This document shows, in pieces, positions 18,941 to 27,054 of a stretch of 64,000 nucleotides of DNA. The position numbers were made by a program, and so were the translations under genes. The notes beneath the pieces were generated by a model. That model saw nothing but the letters and a program-made list of their open reading frames with translations. It searched no databases and was not told where the DNA came from. Position 1 is the first letter of the stretch, and the number at the start of each line of letters is the position of its first letter. The stretch comes from Pseudomonadota bacterium (lineage in GTDB: Bacteria; Pseudomonadota; Gammaproteobacteria; Steroidobacterales; Steroidobacteraceae): NCBI GenBank assembly GCA_025356075.1, contig JANXUT010000079.1:1-64000 (forward strand). Reading direction: 5' to 3'.

Positions 18941-19321
18941 ATGCGTCAGCTCATCAGTTCCGGTTCCACCTTCGAGCGCGACATTGCCTACTCGCGCGCG
19001 GTGGTCGATGGCGACTGGATCTTCGTGTCGGGAACGACTGGATTCAACTACCGGACGATGACGATCGCGGAGGGCCTCCTCGAGCAGACCGAGCAGTGCC
19101 TCAAGAACATTGTCGATGCGCTGACGCAGGCGAACGCGAGCGTGAAAGACGTCGTGCGCGTCCACTACATCCTGCCGAACGCCGCCGAGTTCCCGGAATG
19201 CTGGCCGGTGCTGCGCCGCTATTTCGGCGAGGCCCGGCCGGCGGCGACGATGTTCAGCGCCGGACTCGCGGATCCGCGCATGAAGATCGAGATCGAAGTG
19301 ACCGCGCGCCGGCAGAGCTGA
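18941..19321 (+). CDS. RidA/YjgF-YER057c-UK114 family protein
   Basis: A 126-residue Rid-family protein. Members of the RidA branch hydrolyse reactive enamines and imines made by PLP enzymes; other branches have unknown substrates. It shows the usual beta strand opening, VSGTTGFN, the central KNIVDALTQANASVKDVVR helix and a C-terminal MKIEIEV strand. The catalytic arginine expected near position 105 in RidA is not clearly placed, so it may belong to a different Rid subgroup. The ATG at 18941 has GAGG just upstream; a GTG nine bases earlier is possible. It ends 16 bases from the convergent ETF-QO gene. Confidence 0.85.
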   Translation: MRQLISSGSTFERDIAYSRAVVDGDWIFVSGTTGFNYRTMTIAEGLLEQTEQCLKNIVDALTQANASVKDVVRVHYILPNAAEFPECWPVLRRYFGEARPAATMFSAGLADPRMKIEIEVTARRQS

Positions 19322-19337
19322 GGCGGCAGCCTCCGCG

Positions 19338-20954
19338 CTACAGGTTCGGGTAGTTGGGACCCGAGCCGCCTTCCGGCGTCGTCCAGGTGATGATGCCGTA
19401 CGGATCCTTGATGTCGCAGGCCTTGCAGTGCACGCAGTTCGCGGCGTTGATCTGCAGGCGCTTCTTGCCCTCTCCATCCTCGACCATCTCGTAGACGCTG
19501 GCCGGGCAGAAGTTCTGGCACGGGTTGCCGAACTCCTTCGCGCACTGGTCGGCGCAGATGCTGGTGTCGCGGACCTTGAGGTGCGCCGGCTGGCTCTCCT
19601 CGTGCGTCGTGCTCGCGAAGTAGACCGCCGCGAGCCGGTCGCGCGGCTTCAGCTCCCGCTCGGCCTGCCAGTGGCGGTCGGGTGAGACGTAGGCGTCGAG
19701 GCGCTTCAATTGCTTGTAGTCGGCCTGGTTCTTCAGCGTCCACGGCGCGCGGCCGGCCGTGACTGTTTCGAAGCCGCCGTTCATGAGGCCGAACCAGAGG
19801 CCACGCTTGAAGGCCGGCTTGAAATTCCGCACCTTCTTCAGCTCCTGGCCGCCGGGCGAGGCGCGCCAGCGCGCATCGAAGCCCTTGCTGCCACTCGTCT
19901 CGGCGATGTGCTCGGCCGCGAGGGTGCCGGAGCGGATCGCCTGGTGGACGCCTTTGATTTTTGGCAGGTTGACGAGGCCGCCCGAATCGCCGGCGAGGAG
20001 CGCACCTGGCATCTCGAGTTGCGGCAGCGACTGCCAGCCGCCCGCCGCGATGGTGCGCGCGCCGTAGCTCACGAGCTCGCCGCCCTCAAGCAGCGGCTTC
20101 ACGCTCGGGTGGTTCTTGAACTGCTGGAACGCCTCGAACGGCTTGAAGCGCGGATCCTTGTAGTCGAGGCCCGCGACGTAGCCGACGTACACGCGGTTCT
20201 CGCTGAGGTGGTAGAGGAAGCTGCCGCCGTAGGTGCCGCTGTCCATCGGCCAGCCGACCGAGTGCTGGATGAGCCCGGGCTCGACGCGGCCTGCCGGCAG
20301 CTGCCAGAGTTCCTTGATGCCGAGCCCGTAGGTCTGCGGGCAGGAGTCGGCATCGAGCTTGAAGCGCTCGATGAGCGTCTTCGTGATGCTGCCGCGCGCG
20401 CCTTCGGCGAACACGGTCAGCTTCGCACGGACCTCGGGACCTGGGGCGAAGTTCGGCCCCGGCTCACCGCTCTTGTCGAGCCCCATGTCGCCGATCTGAA
20501 CGCCCGCGACGCTGCCCGCCTCATCGATGAGCGCCTTCGAGGCCGCGAAGCCCGCGAAGATGTCGACGCCGAGCGCCTCGGCGCGCTGCGCCATGTAGGG
20601 CGTCAGCATGCCGAGCGAGATGATGAAGTTGCCGTGGTTGTGCATCTGCGGCGGCGTCAGGAAGCGATAGGCGCGCTTGGCCGTCAGGATGCTGAACTCA
20701 TCGCGCTTCGCCGGGACGCAGATGCCGGGCGGCGTGTCGCGCCACTCCGGCAGGAGCTTGTCAAGGGGCGCAGGTTCCATCACGCAGCCCGACAGCGAGT
20801 GGGCGCCGATCGCCGCGCCCTTCTCGAGCACGCAGACGTTGAGGTCGGGCTTCAGCTGCTTCAGGCGGATCGCGCAGGAGAGGCCCGCCGGGCCCCCGCC
20901 GACGATCACGACGTCGTATTCCATCTGGTCGCGTTCGATGTTGGCTTCGCTCAT
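19338..20954 (-). CDS. electron transfer flavoprotein-ubiquinone oxidoreductase
   Basis: Passes electrons from reduced ETF, fed by acyl-CoA dehydrogenases such as the isovaleryl-CoA dehydrogenase here, into the ubiquinone pool. The 538-residue protein has an N-terminal FAD-binding VVIVGGGPAGLSCAIRL, a central quinone-binding region, and a C-terminal ferredoxin-like domain. Its [4Fe-4S] cysteines lie in CADQC...CQNFC and CVHCKACDIKDP. Length and domain order match ETFDH. The ETF subunits themselves are not in the window. It sits between the liu operon and the M16 peptidase pair. Confidence 0.95.
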   Translation of the reverse strand: MSEANIERDQMEYDVVIVGGGPAGLSCAIRLKQLKPDLNVCVLEKGAAIGAHSLSGCVMEPAPLDKLLPEWRDTPPGICVPAKRDEFSILTAKRAYRFLTPPQMHNHGNFIISLGMLTPYMAQRAEALGVDIFAGFAASKALIDEAGSVAGVQIGDMGLDKSGEPGPNFAPGPEVRAKLTVFAEGARGSITKTLIERFKLDADSCPQTYGLGIKELWQLPAGRVEPGLIQHSVGWPMDSGTYGGSFLYHLSENRVYVGYVAGLDYKDPRFKPFEAFQQFKNHPSVKPLLEGGELVSYGARTIAAGGWQSLPQLEMPGALLAGDSGGLVNLPKIKGVHQAIRSGTLAAEHIAETSGSKGFDARWRASPGGQELKKVRNFKPAFKRGLWFGLMNGGFETVTAGRAPWTLKNQADYKQLKRLDAYVSPDRHWQAERELKPRDRLAAVYFASTTHEESQPAHLKVRDTSICADQCAKEFGNPCQNFCPASVYEMVEDGEGKKRLQINAANCVHCKACDIKDPYGIITWTTPEGGSGPNYPNL

Positions 20955-20990
20955 GGCAGCAGGCTCTTCGGTGAATTCATCACGGGTCGG

Positions 20991-22388
20991 CTAGCGGAAC
21001 GTCGCGCCCTTGAGCGCCGGCAGCGCCAGGATCGCGGCTTTGAGTTTGGTCATGTCGCCGACGACCACGAGCGTCATCGAGGCGGGATCGAGGTAGTCGG
21101 CCGCCGCGGCGCGCACCTCGGCGGGCGTGACCGCGTGGATGCGCGTGACGTAGTTGGTCAGCCACTCGTCCGGCAGCCCCTGCAGCTCAAGGAACGCGAG
21201 CTGCGCGAGCAGCCCGCCGCGGCTCGAGGCGCCGATGATGAACACGCCCGAGCGGTAGTTCTGGATCGAGGCGAGTTCATCGGCCGGTGGCGGCTCCGTG
21301 CGCAGTCGCTCGAGCTCGCGGAAGATCTCGCCGAGCGCGGCCGCCGTGTCAGGGGCGTTGACGTCTGTATTGACCGTGAAGGACGCGATTCCGCCCGCGA
21401 ACGGCGTGATGCGGCTCGAGGCGCCGTAGGTCCAGCCCTTGTCCTCGCGCAGGTTCTGGTCGAGCCGCGACAGGAGCGATCCGCCGAGCAGCGCGTTGCC
21501 GACCGACAGGCCCGTGAAGCGGCTCGCGGCCGGCCCCGGCACGGGGAGTCCCAGCACGATCGTCGACTGCGCGGCGCCCGGCCGGTCGATGAGCTCGACG
21601 ATGCGTGCGCGCGAGCCGGTGGCCGCGCGCGTCGCGAGCGGTGCGCCGGTTGCCCAGTCATCGAAGCGCGCGTGCAGCGCCCGCTCGACCGCGGCCGCAT
21701 CGAACTGGCCGGCGATGTAGAGGTGCGCGCGGCCGGCGCCGATCTCGCGCGCGACATACCCACGCACGTCATCGATGCCGATCGAGGCGATCTCCGCTTC
21801 CGTCGGCAGTTCGTGGCCGTACGGGTGATCGCCCCAGAGGAGGCGGGCGTATGCCTCCCCGGCGATGCCCTGCGCCTGCGAGCGCGCGATCGCGGCCTGC
21901 CGCGACAGGTTTTGCTTGAGGCGCGTGAGCTCGCTCGCCGGCAGCCGCGGCCGGCGCACGATATCGGCGAGTACGCCGACCGCATCGCTTGCACGCTCGG
22001 CGAGTACATCGAGCGAGACGGTCGTCTGGTCGGGCCCAGTCGCGGTCTCGACCGCGCCACCCATGTCGGCGGCGAACTCGGCGAGCGAGTTCGCGTCGCG
22101 CTCGCCCGCGCCTTCCTTCAGGAGCTCGGTCGCAAGGTCGGCAAGCCCTGCCTTGCCACCATCGGCGATGTTGCCGGTGCGCAGCACGAGGAACAGCGTT
22201 GCCTTCGGGATCGCGCCGAAAGGCACGAGCGTGACCGCCATGCCATTCGGCAACGCGAGCTCGCGCTTGGCCGGCAGCGTGAACGGCCGCGGCGGTCCCG
22301 CCGACGGTGGCGCCTCGCGCGCCACGAGCGGCGAGGCGCCGAGCGCGACGAGCGCGGTGAGCAGCAGCCTCGCGAGCGCGCGCTTCAT
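20991..22388 (-). CDS. M16-family peptidase-like protein, zinc site absent
   Basis: A 465-residue exported protein (signal peptide about residues 1-23) with the two tandem M16 (insulinase/processing peptidase) halves. The HxxEH zinc motif is replaced by ADLATELL, so it is probably the non-catalytic partner of the adjacent active subunit, as in known heterodimeric M16B pairs. The C-terminal half keeps the LREDKGWTYG arm typical of the family. Its start overlaps the stop of the upstream M16 gene (ATGA), which supports co-assembly. Confidence 0.88.
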   Translation of the reverse strand: MKRALARLLLTALVALGASPLVAREAPPSAGPPRPFTLPAKRELALPNGMAVTLVPFGAIPKATLFLVLRTGNIADGGKAGLADLATELLKEGAGERDANSLAEFAADMGGAVETATGPDQTTVSLDVLAERASDAVGVLADIVRRPRLPASELTRLKQNLSRQAAIARSQAQGIAGEAYARLLWGDHPYGHELPTEAEIASIGIDDVRGYVAREIGAGRAHLYIAGQFDAAAVERALHARFDDWATGAPLATRAATGSRARIVELIDRPGAAQSTIVLGLPVPGPAASRFTGLSVGNALLGGSLLSRLDQNLREDKGWTYGASSRITPFAGGIASFTVNTDVNAPDTAAALGEIFRELERLRTEPPPADELASIQNYRSGVFIIGASSRGGLLAQLAFLELQGLPDEWLTNYVTRIHAVTPAEVRAAAADYLDPASMTLVVVGDMTKLKAAILALPALKGATFR

Positions 22389-23767
22389 GGCTTGGCTCCC
22401 GCGGACTTGCCGGCCAGCAGCGTGAGGCGGGTGCGGTTGCCACGCACGAGGTACTTGCGCGCGGTGGCGCGCAAGAGCTCAGGGGTCACCTTCCGAAACT
22501 CGGACTCGAGTCGATTCACTTTCGACGGATCGTCGTCGAATAGCGCGAAGCAGGCGAGCAGATCCACGAGCCCAAAGCGGGTGGAGCTGCCGGCGACATC
22601 GTAGAGCGCCGAGCGGATCTTGGTGATCGCGCGCTCGAGCTCGGCGGGCCCCACGAGCTCATGCTGCAGGCGGCCGATCACGGCGTCGATGTCGGCCACG
22701 ATCGCCGCCTCGCTGGCACCGGGATCGTGCACGAGCGAGGCCGCCCACAGCATCGGACCCTCGTAGTCGAACATGTTGCCGATCAGGTTCATGCCGCCTT
22801 CGACCGAATCGGTGTAGCCGCGCTCCTGCACGAGCCGCCGCCACAGCCGGCTGTCCTCGCCCTGCAGCAGGATCTGGTCGATGAGGCCGAACGCGTACCA
22901 CTCGGGCGTATTGCGCTCTGGCAGGTGATAGCCGAAGGCGAGCGCAGGCCGGGGCGCGAGCGGATCGGTGCGCGTTGCGGTGCGCTCCTTCGTCTGCCGG
23001 GGCTCGCTGACGTCGGGGCGCGCCGGTTCGGGCCGGGTCGGCAGGCCGCCGAAGTAGCGCTCGATCTCGGCGCGCACGGCGGCCGGGTCGAAGTCGCCGG
23101 CGACGACGAGCACGGCGTTCGAGGGCACATAATAGGTGTCGTAAAACGAGCGCACGTCCTTGAGCGTCGCCGCATCGATGTCGGCGAACTCCCCGTAGAA
23201 GTTGTGGGCGTTGTACCAGTTGCTGTTCGCGTGCTCGGGCAGGTCGAGCCACGGGAACGCGCCGTACGGCCGGTTGACGACATTGACGCGCACTTCGTTC
23301 TTCACCACGTCCTTCTGGTTCTTAAGGCTCGTGTCGCTCAGGACGAGACCGCGCATGCGCTCGGCCTCGACCCACAGCACCGGTTCCGTCACGTTGCTCG
23401 GCACGACCTGAAAGTAGTTGGTGTAGTCAAAGCGCGTCGAGCCATTCGACACCCCGCCGTTGCCCGCGACGAGCTTGTCCGCCTCGCCCTTCGCCAGGTT
23501 GGTCGTCTCCTGGAACATCAGGTGCTCGAAGAGGTGCGCGAAGCCCGTGCGGTTCCTCGGCTCGATCCGAAAGCCGATGTGGTAGTACATCGCGATGGTG
23601 CTGGTCGGCACCGAGGGATCCGGCGACAGCACCACCCGCAGCCCGTTCGGCAGCCGGTAGTAGTCGACCGCGACGTTGATCTGCGCGGGCAGCGGCGCGC
23701 CCGCGCCGGCAATGGCGGCGAAGGTTGCGGCGAGGCCCGCGGCGACGAACTTCAGGAGTGCTTGCAT
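22385..23767 (-). CDS. M16-family zinc metallopeptidase, catalytic subunit
   Basis: A 460-residue exported peptidase with a signal peptide ending near AIAGAGA. The inverted zinc motif HLFEH lies in GFAHLFEHLMF, and the third ligand is expected in the KNEVRVNV segment about 75 residues later. M16B peptidases of this type degrade or process peptides in the periplasm. It is translationally coupled to the inactive partner downstream. The substrate is unknown. It lies just after the short-chain dehydrogenase gene, 12 bases away, with all genes on the minus strand. Confidence 0.9.
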   Translation of the reverse strand: MQALLKFVAAGLAATFAAIAGAGAPLPAQINVAVDYYRLPNGLRVVLSPDPSVPTSTIAMYYHIGFRIEPRNRTGFAHLFEHLMFQETTNLAKGEADKLVAGNGGVSNGSTRFDYTNYFQVVPSNVTEPVLWVEAERMRGLVLSDTSLKNQKDVVKNEVRVNVVNRPYGAFPWLDLPEHANSNWYNAHNFYGEFADIDAATLKDVRSFYDTYYVPSNAVLVVAGDFDPAAVRAEIERYFGGLPTRPEPARPDVSEPRQTKERTATRTDPLAPRPALAFGYHLPERNTPEWYAFGLIDQILLQGEDSRLWRRLVQERGYTDSVEGGMNLIGNMFDYEGPMLWAASLVHDPGASEAAIVADIDAVIGRLQHELVGPAELERAITKIRSALYDVAGSSTRFGLVDLLACFALFDDDPSKVNRLESEFRKVTPELLRATARKYLVRGNRTRLTLLAGKSAGAKP

Positions 23768-23779
23768 GACGGTGCGGGC

Positions 23780-24547
23780 CTAGCGGGGCTGCATGCGAAT
23801 CGCGCCGTCGAGGCGGATCGTTTCGCCGTTCAGCATGGGGTTCCCCGCGATCGCGAGCACGAGGTCGGCAAACTCGGCGGGCTTGCCGAGCCTGGGCGGG
23901 AACGGTACCTGCGCGCCGAGCGACTTCTGCAGCTCCGGCGTCATTCCGGCGACCATCGGCGTCTCGAAGATGCCGGGCGCGATCGCCATTACGCGGATGC
24001 CGAAGCGCGCGAGCTCGCGCGCCATCGGCAGTACGAGGCCGATGACCGCGGCCTTGGTCGCCGAATAGGCGATCTGCCCGATCTGGCCCTCGTAGGCGGC
24101 GACCGAGGCCGTGTGCACGATGAGGCCGCGTTCGCCCTCGGCATTCGGCGCGTTGTTCTGCATGAGCGCGGCGGCGGCCTTGTCGGTGTTGAAGGTGCCG
24201 ATGAGGTTGATGCCGACGACCTTGCTGAAGAACGCGCTCGCCATCGGGCCGTCCTTGCCGAGGAGCTTGCCGGCCCCGACGACGCCGGCGCAGTTGACGA
24301 GGAGGTTGAGGCCGCCGAGCGCGGCGTGCGCAGAGGCGACCGCGGCGCTGACGCCACTCTCGTCGGTGACGTCGCAGCGGATGAAGGTCGCCCTTTGCCC
24401 GAGTTCCTCGGCCGCGGCGGCGCCGGCGGCATCCTGGACGTCGAGGAGCGCGACGCGGCCACCGCCTTGGATCACGCGGCGCGCTACCGCGAGGCCAAGT
24501 CCGGATGCGCCGCCCGTGACGACGGCTTTGAGTTCGTTGGTTTGCAT
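23780..24547 (-). CDS. short-chain dehydrogenase, 3-hydroxyacyl-CoA dehydrogenase type 2-like
   Basis: A 255-residue NAD-dependent enzyme resembling HSD10, which oxidises 2-methyl-3-hydroxybutyryl-CoA and other short 3-hydroxyacyl-CoAs in isoleucine and fatty-acid breakdown. The dinucleotide site TGGASGLG is at 11-18, NCAG near 85, and the catalytic triad is S148, Y161 and K165. The insert around KLLGKDGPMASAFF is typical of the HSD10 group. The nearby thiolase and IcmF support a branched-chain or short acyl-CoA role. The exact substrate is inferred. Confidence 0.85.
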   Translation of the reverse strand: MQTNELKAVVTGGASGLGLAVARRVIQGGGRVALLDVQDAAGAAAAEELGQRATFIRCDVTDESGVSAAVASAHAALGGLNLLVNCAGVVGAGKLLGKDGPMASAFFSKVVGINLIGTFNTDKAAAALMQNNAPNAEGERGLIVHTASVAAYEGQIGQIAYSATKAAVIGLVLPMARELARFGIRVMAIAPGIFETPMVAGMTPELQKSLGAQVPFPPRLGKPAEFADLVLAIAGNPMLNGETIRLDGAIRMQPR

Positions 24548-24590
24548 GGCGCGATTGTCGCGCGCCCGGGTGCCCGCTGGCTACCCGTTG

Positions 24591-25352
24591 CTAGAGCCGA
24601 AGGCCCCCGTCCACCGCGAGCGTCCGGCCGGTGAAGAAGTCGTTCTCGACGATGAAGACGGCGGTCCGCGCGATCTCGACCGGCTGCCCGAGGCGCTGCA
24701 GCGGCACCGGCGCGATGACCTTGGCGAGAGTCTCCGGCGTCATGCTCGAGAGGATGTCGGTCGCGCAGAACCCGGGCGCGATGGCGCCGATGCGGATGCC
24801 GTAGCGGCCGAGTTCCTTCGCCCAGACCGTCGACATCGAGGCGACGCCCGCCTTGGCGGCGGAGTAGTTGGTCTGGCCGAAGTTGCCGTCCTTCGAGATC
24901 GAGGAAATGTTGATGATGACGCCACCGCGCCCGAGCTCGATCATGCGTTCGGCGGCTTCGCGGCCACAGAGGAAGACGCCCGTCAGGTTGACGCCAATGA
25001 CTGCATTCCACTGGTCGAGGCTGAGCTTGCCGACGACCTTGCCATCCTTGACCTTGATCAGCAGGCCGTCCTTGACGATGCCGGCATTGTTGATGAGCAC
25101 GTCGAGGCTGCCGAAGTCGGCGACGATCGCGTTCATCGTCTGCGTCACCTGCTCCTCGTTCGTGACGTTGCAGGTGTAGACCCGCGCGCTGACGCCGTGC
25201 TCGGCGCAAAGCTGGCGGGTTTCCTCGAGGTCCGCCTGGTTCAAGTCGATGAGCGCGAGATTGCCGCCGCGCGTCGCGAACTCAAGCGCCATCGCACGTC
25301 CGAGGCCGCGGCCGCCGCCGGTGATCGCCACTGTCTTGCCCTTGATCTGCAT
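24591..25352 (-). CDS. short-chain dehydrogenase/reductase, FabG-like
   Basis: A 253-residue enzyme with the classical motifs TGGGRGLG (11-18), NNAG (88-91), the serine in NISSIS, and Y163/K167 in YSAAK. It resembles FabG or acetoacetyl-CoA reductases, but a lone paralogue next to an acyl-CoA dehydrogenase-type SDR and a thiolase could equally be catabolic. The ATG at 25352 fits the family N-terminus. It is followed by the HSD10-like gene after 43 bases, so the two probably share a transcript starting in the AT-richer stretch at 25425-25465. Confidence 0.82.
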   Translation of the reverse strand: MQIKGKTVAITGGGRGLGRAMALEFATRGGNLALIDLNQADLEETRQLCAEHGVSARVYTCNVTNEEQVTQTMNAIVADFGSLDVLINNAGIVKDGLLIKVKDGKVVGKLSLDQWNAVIGVNLTGVFLCGREAAERMIELGRGGVIINISSISKDGNFGQTNYSAAKAGVASMSTVWAKELGRYGIRIGAIAPGFCATDILSSMTPETLAKVIAPVPLQRLGQPVEIARTAVFIVENDFFTGRTLAVDGGLRL

Positions 25353-25564
25353 CGTCGTGTCACTCGTCCTTCGCGGCCGGTGCGTCGGGCGCGGCATTTT
25401 GAGGTGCGCATCGCCGTGGGTTGGCCGTAATATCTACGGAGATCAATATCTTACCGAATCATGCGCTGCAACAAAAGCCAGGTGCCGCTTCCCCTAGTCG
25501 GCCGGTGGTCGAGTTTTCTGAAGGGGTGCCGGGGCCTTAAGGGAAGTGCGTAGCGGCCGTCTGG
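25353..25564 (-). promoter_or_regulatory. intergenic region before the SDR pair with near-direct repeats
   Basis: This 212-base gap between the thiolase stop and the SDR start is GC-rich except at about 25428-25462. On the minus strand that stretch holds GTAAGATATT and, 17 bases on, GTAGATATT, two near-identical boxes that look like -10 elements or tandem operator half-sites. No T-tailed hairpin for the thiolase end is visible. Confidence 0.35.
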
Positions 25565-26746
25565 CTAGATGAGCTCGATCGCAATCGCGGTCGCCTCGCC
25601 GCCGCCAATGCAAAGCGATGCGAGGCCGCGCTTCTTGCCGCGCGCCTGCAGCGCCGCGACGAGGGTTGCAAGCAGGCGCGCGCCGGTCGCACCGATCGGA
25701 TGCCCGAGAGCGCAGGCGCCGCCGTTGACGTTGACCCGCGCCGGGTCGAGCTTCAGATCGTGGATCGCCGCCATCGGTACCGCGGCGAAGGCTTCGTTGA
25801 TCTCGTAAAGATCGACGTCGCCCGCCTTCCAGCCCGCCTTCGCGAGCGTCTTCTCGATCGCGCCCACGGGCGCGGTCGTGAACCACTCGGGCGCCTGCGC
25901 ATGGCTCGCGTAGGCGACGATGCGCGCGAGGGGCTTCAGGCCCTTGGCCGCGGCAGCCGAGGCGCGCGCGAGGACGAGCGCCGCGGCGCCGTCGGAGATC
26001 GAGGAGGAACTCGCGGCCGTGACGGTGCCGTCCTTGCGAAACGCGGGCTTCAGCGTCGGGATCTTCGCGACGTCGCAGGTGAAGGGCGTCTCGTCCTTGT
26101 CGACGACGGACTCGCCCTTGCGGCCCTTGATCGTGACCGGAACGATTTCGCCGATGAAGGCGCCCGCCGCGACGGCCGCGAGGCTGCGACGCACCGATTC
26201 GGTCGCGAACGCATCCTGCTCAGCGCGCGTGAACTTGTACTTCTCGGCCGTGTTCTCGGCGAAGCAGCCCATCAACTGCCCGTCCCACGGACTCTGCAGC
26301 CCGTCGTAGAACATGTGGTCGAGGATCTCGCCGTGGCCCATGCGGTAGCCCGCGCGTGCCTTGGGGAGGAAATAGGGCGCATTGCTCATCGACTCGAGGC
26401 CACCGGCGACCGCGAAGTCGACGTCGCCGGTGCGGAGGGAATCGGCGGCCAGCATCACCGCCTTCATCGCCGAGCCGCACATCTTGTTGACGGTCGTCGT
26501 TGGCGTGCCGACGGGTATCCCGGCGGCGATCGCCGCCTGCCGCGCGGGCGCCTGGCCGAGTCCGGCGGAGAGCACGCAACCCATGACGACTTCCTGCACC
26601 GCTTCGGGCGCAAGACCAGCCGCGGCGAGTGCGCCCTTGATGGCGGCGGCGCCGAGCTGCGGTGCGGTGGCGCCGGTGAGCACGCCCTGGAAGGCGCCGA
26701 TCGGCGTGCGCTTGGCGGCGAGGATGACGATGGACTCTGCGCTCAT
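25565..26746 (-). CDS. acetyl-CoA C-acyltransferase (thiolase)
   Basis: A 393-residue thiolase that makes or cleaves beta-ketoacyl-CoA. The acylated nucleophile is C90 in NKMCGSAMKAV; H349 in GHPIGATG and C379 in CIGGG complete the active site. It resembles the acetoacetyl-CoA thiolase group that also takes 2-methylacetoacetyl-CoA, which would match the neighbouring HSD10-like dehydrogenase in isoleucine breakdown. The ATG at 26746 opens the family motif MSAESIVILAAKRTPIG. It is divergent from icmF across 308 bases. Confidence 0.93.
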   Translation of the reverse strand: MSAESIVILAAKRTPIGAFQGVLTGATAPQLGAAAIKGALAAAGLAPEAVQEVVMGCVLSAGLGQAPARQAAIAAGIPVGTPTTTVNKMCGSAMKAVMLAADSLRTGDVDFAVAGGLESMSNAPYFLPKARAGYRMGHGEILDHMFYDGLQSPWDGQLMGCFAENTAEKYKFTRAEQDAFATESVRRSLAAVAAGAFIGEIVPVTIKGRKGESVVDKDETPFTCDVAKIPTLKPAFRKDGTVTAASSSSISDGAAALVLARASAAAAKGLKPLARIVAYASHAQAPEWFTTAPVGAIEKTLAKAGWKAGDVDLYEINEAFAAVPMAAIHDLKLDPARVNVNGGACALGHPIGATGARLLATLVAALQARGKKRGLASLCIGGGEATAIAIELI

Positions 26747-27054
26747 GGCGAACCCCTGGGTGACAGTCCGAGAAGTGTACGCCCAGCCCTTTTTGCAGTG
26801 CAACGTGGGTCGGTCACAGAACCGGCGTCGGCCGAGGCCGTCCAGCCGGAAGGGCTATTTTTCCTTTAGAATCAATTAATAAGCGGGGTCTTGCCCCAGT
26901 TCCATCGATGGCGATTGGAATATAAAAACAATCTAGACTGATTGTTTTAAGTGCCGTCGACCGACGCTGCTACTATTCCCAAGAAGTCCCTCCGGGGCCT
27001 CGCGCCGCTCGAAACGCGGCCCGCGCCACGGATGACGACGCGAGGGCGACCGAC
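26747..27054. promoter_or_regulatory. divergent thiolase/icmF control region
   Basis: This 308-base gap without a gene contains the most AT-rich stretch of the island (about 26868-26950), with promoter-like boxes such as TTTAGAATCAATTAATAA and TATATT on the minus strand. A 24-base palindrome sits in it. The last 100 bases before icmF are GC-rich and can form a small GCCGC/GCGGC hairpin. I looked for a cobalamin riboswitch, since IcmF uses B12, and saw no convincing core. Confidence 0.6.
26925..26948. promoter_or_regulatory. candidate TetR-type operator before icmF and the thiolase
   Basis: AAAACAATC and GATTGTTTT form a perfect 9-base inverted repeat around a 6-base spacer (TAGACT). Too AT-rich to be a terminator hairpin and not followed by a T run, it has the length and symmetry of TetR-family acyl-CoA-responsive operators. 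It lies between the divergent thiolase and icmF genes. Confidence 0.6.

Noticed and set aside
19710-22604. A 964-residue plus-strand frame opposite ETF-QO and the M16 genes
   Set aside because: It is antisense to three genes with verified motifs; no domain visible.
26881-26900. GGGG/CCCC hairpin (GGGGTCTTGCCCC) as a terminator or attenuator
   Set aside because: A 4-base stem is weak and it sits upstream of both divergent start sites.
26747-27054. Cobalamin riboswitch before icmF
   Set aside because: No B12-box (GCCACTG-like) core with the surrounding stems was found.
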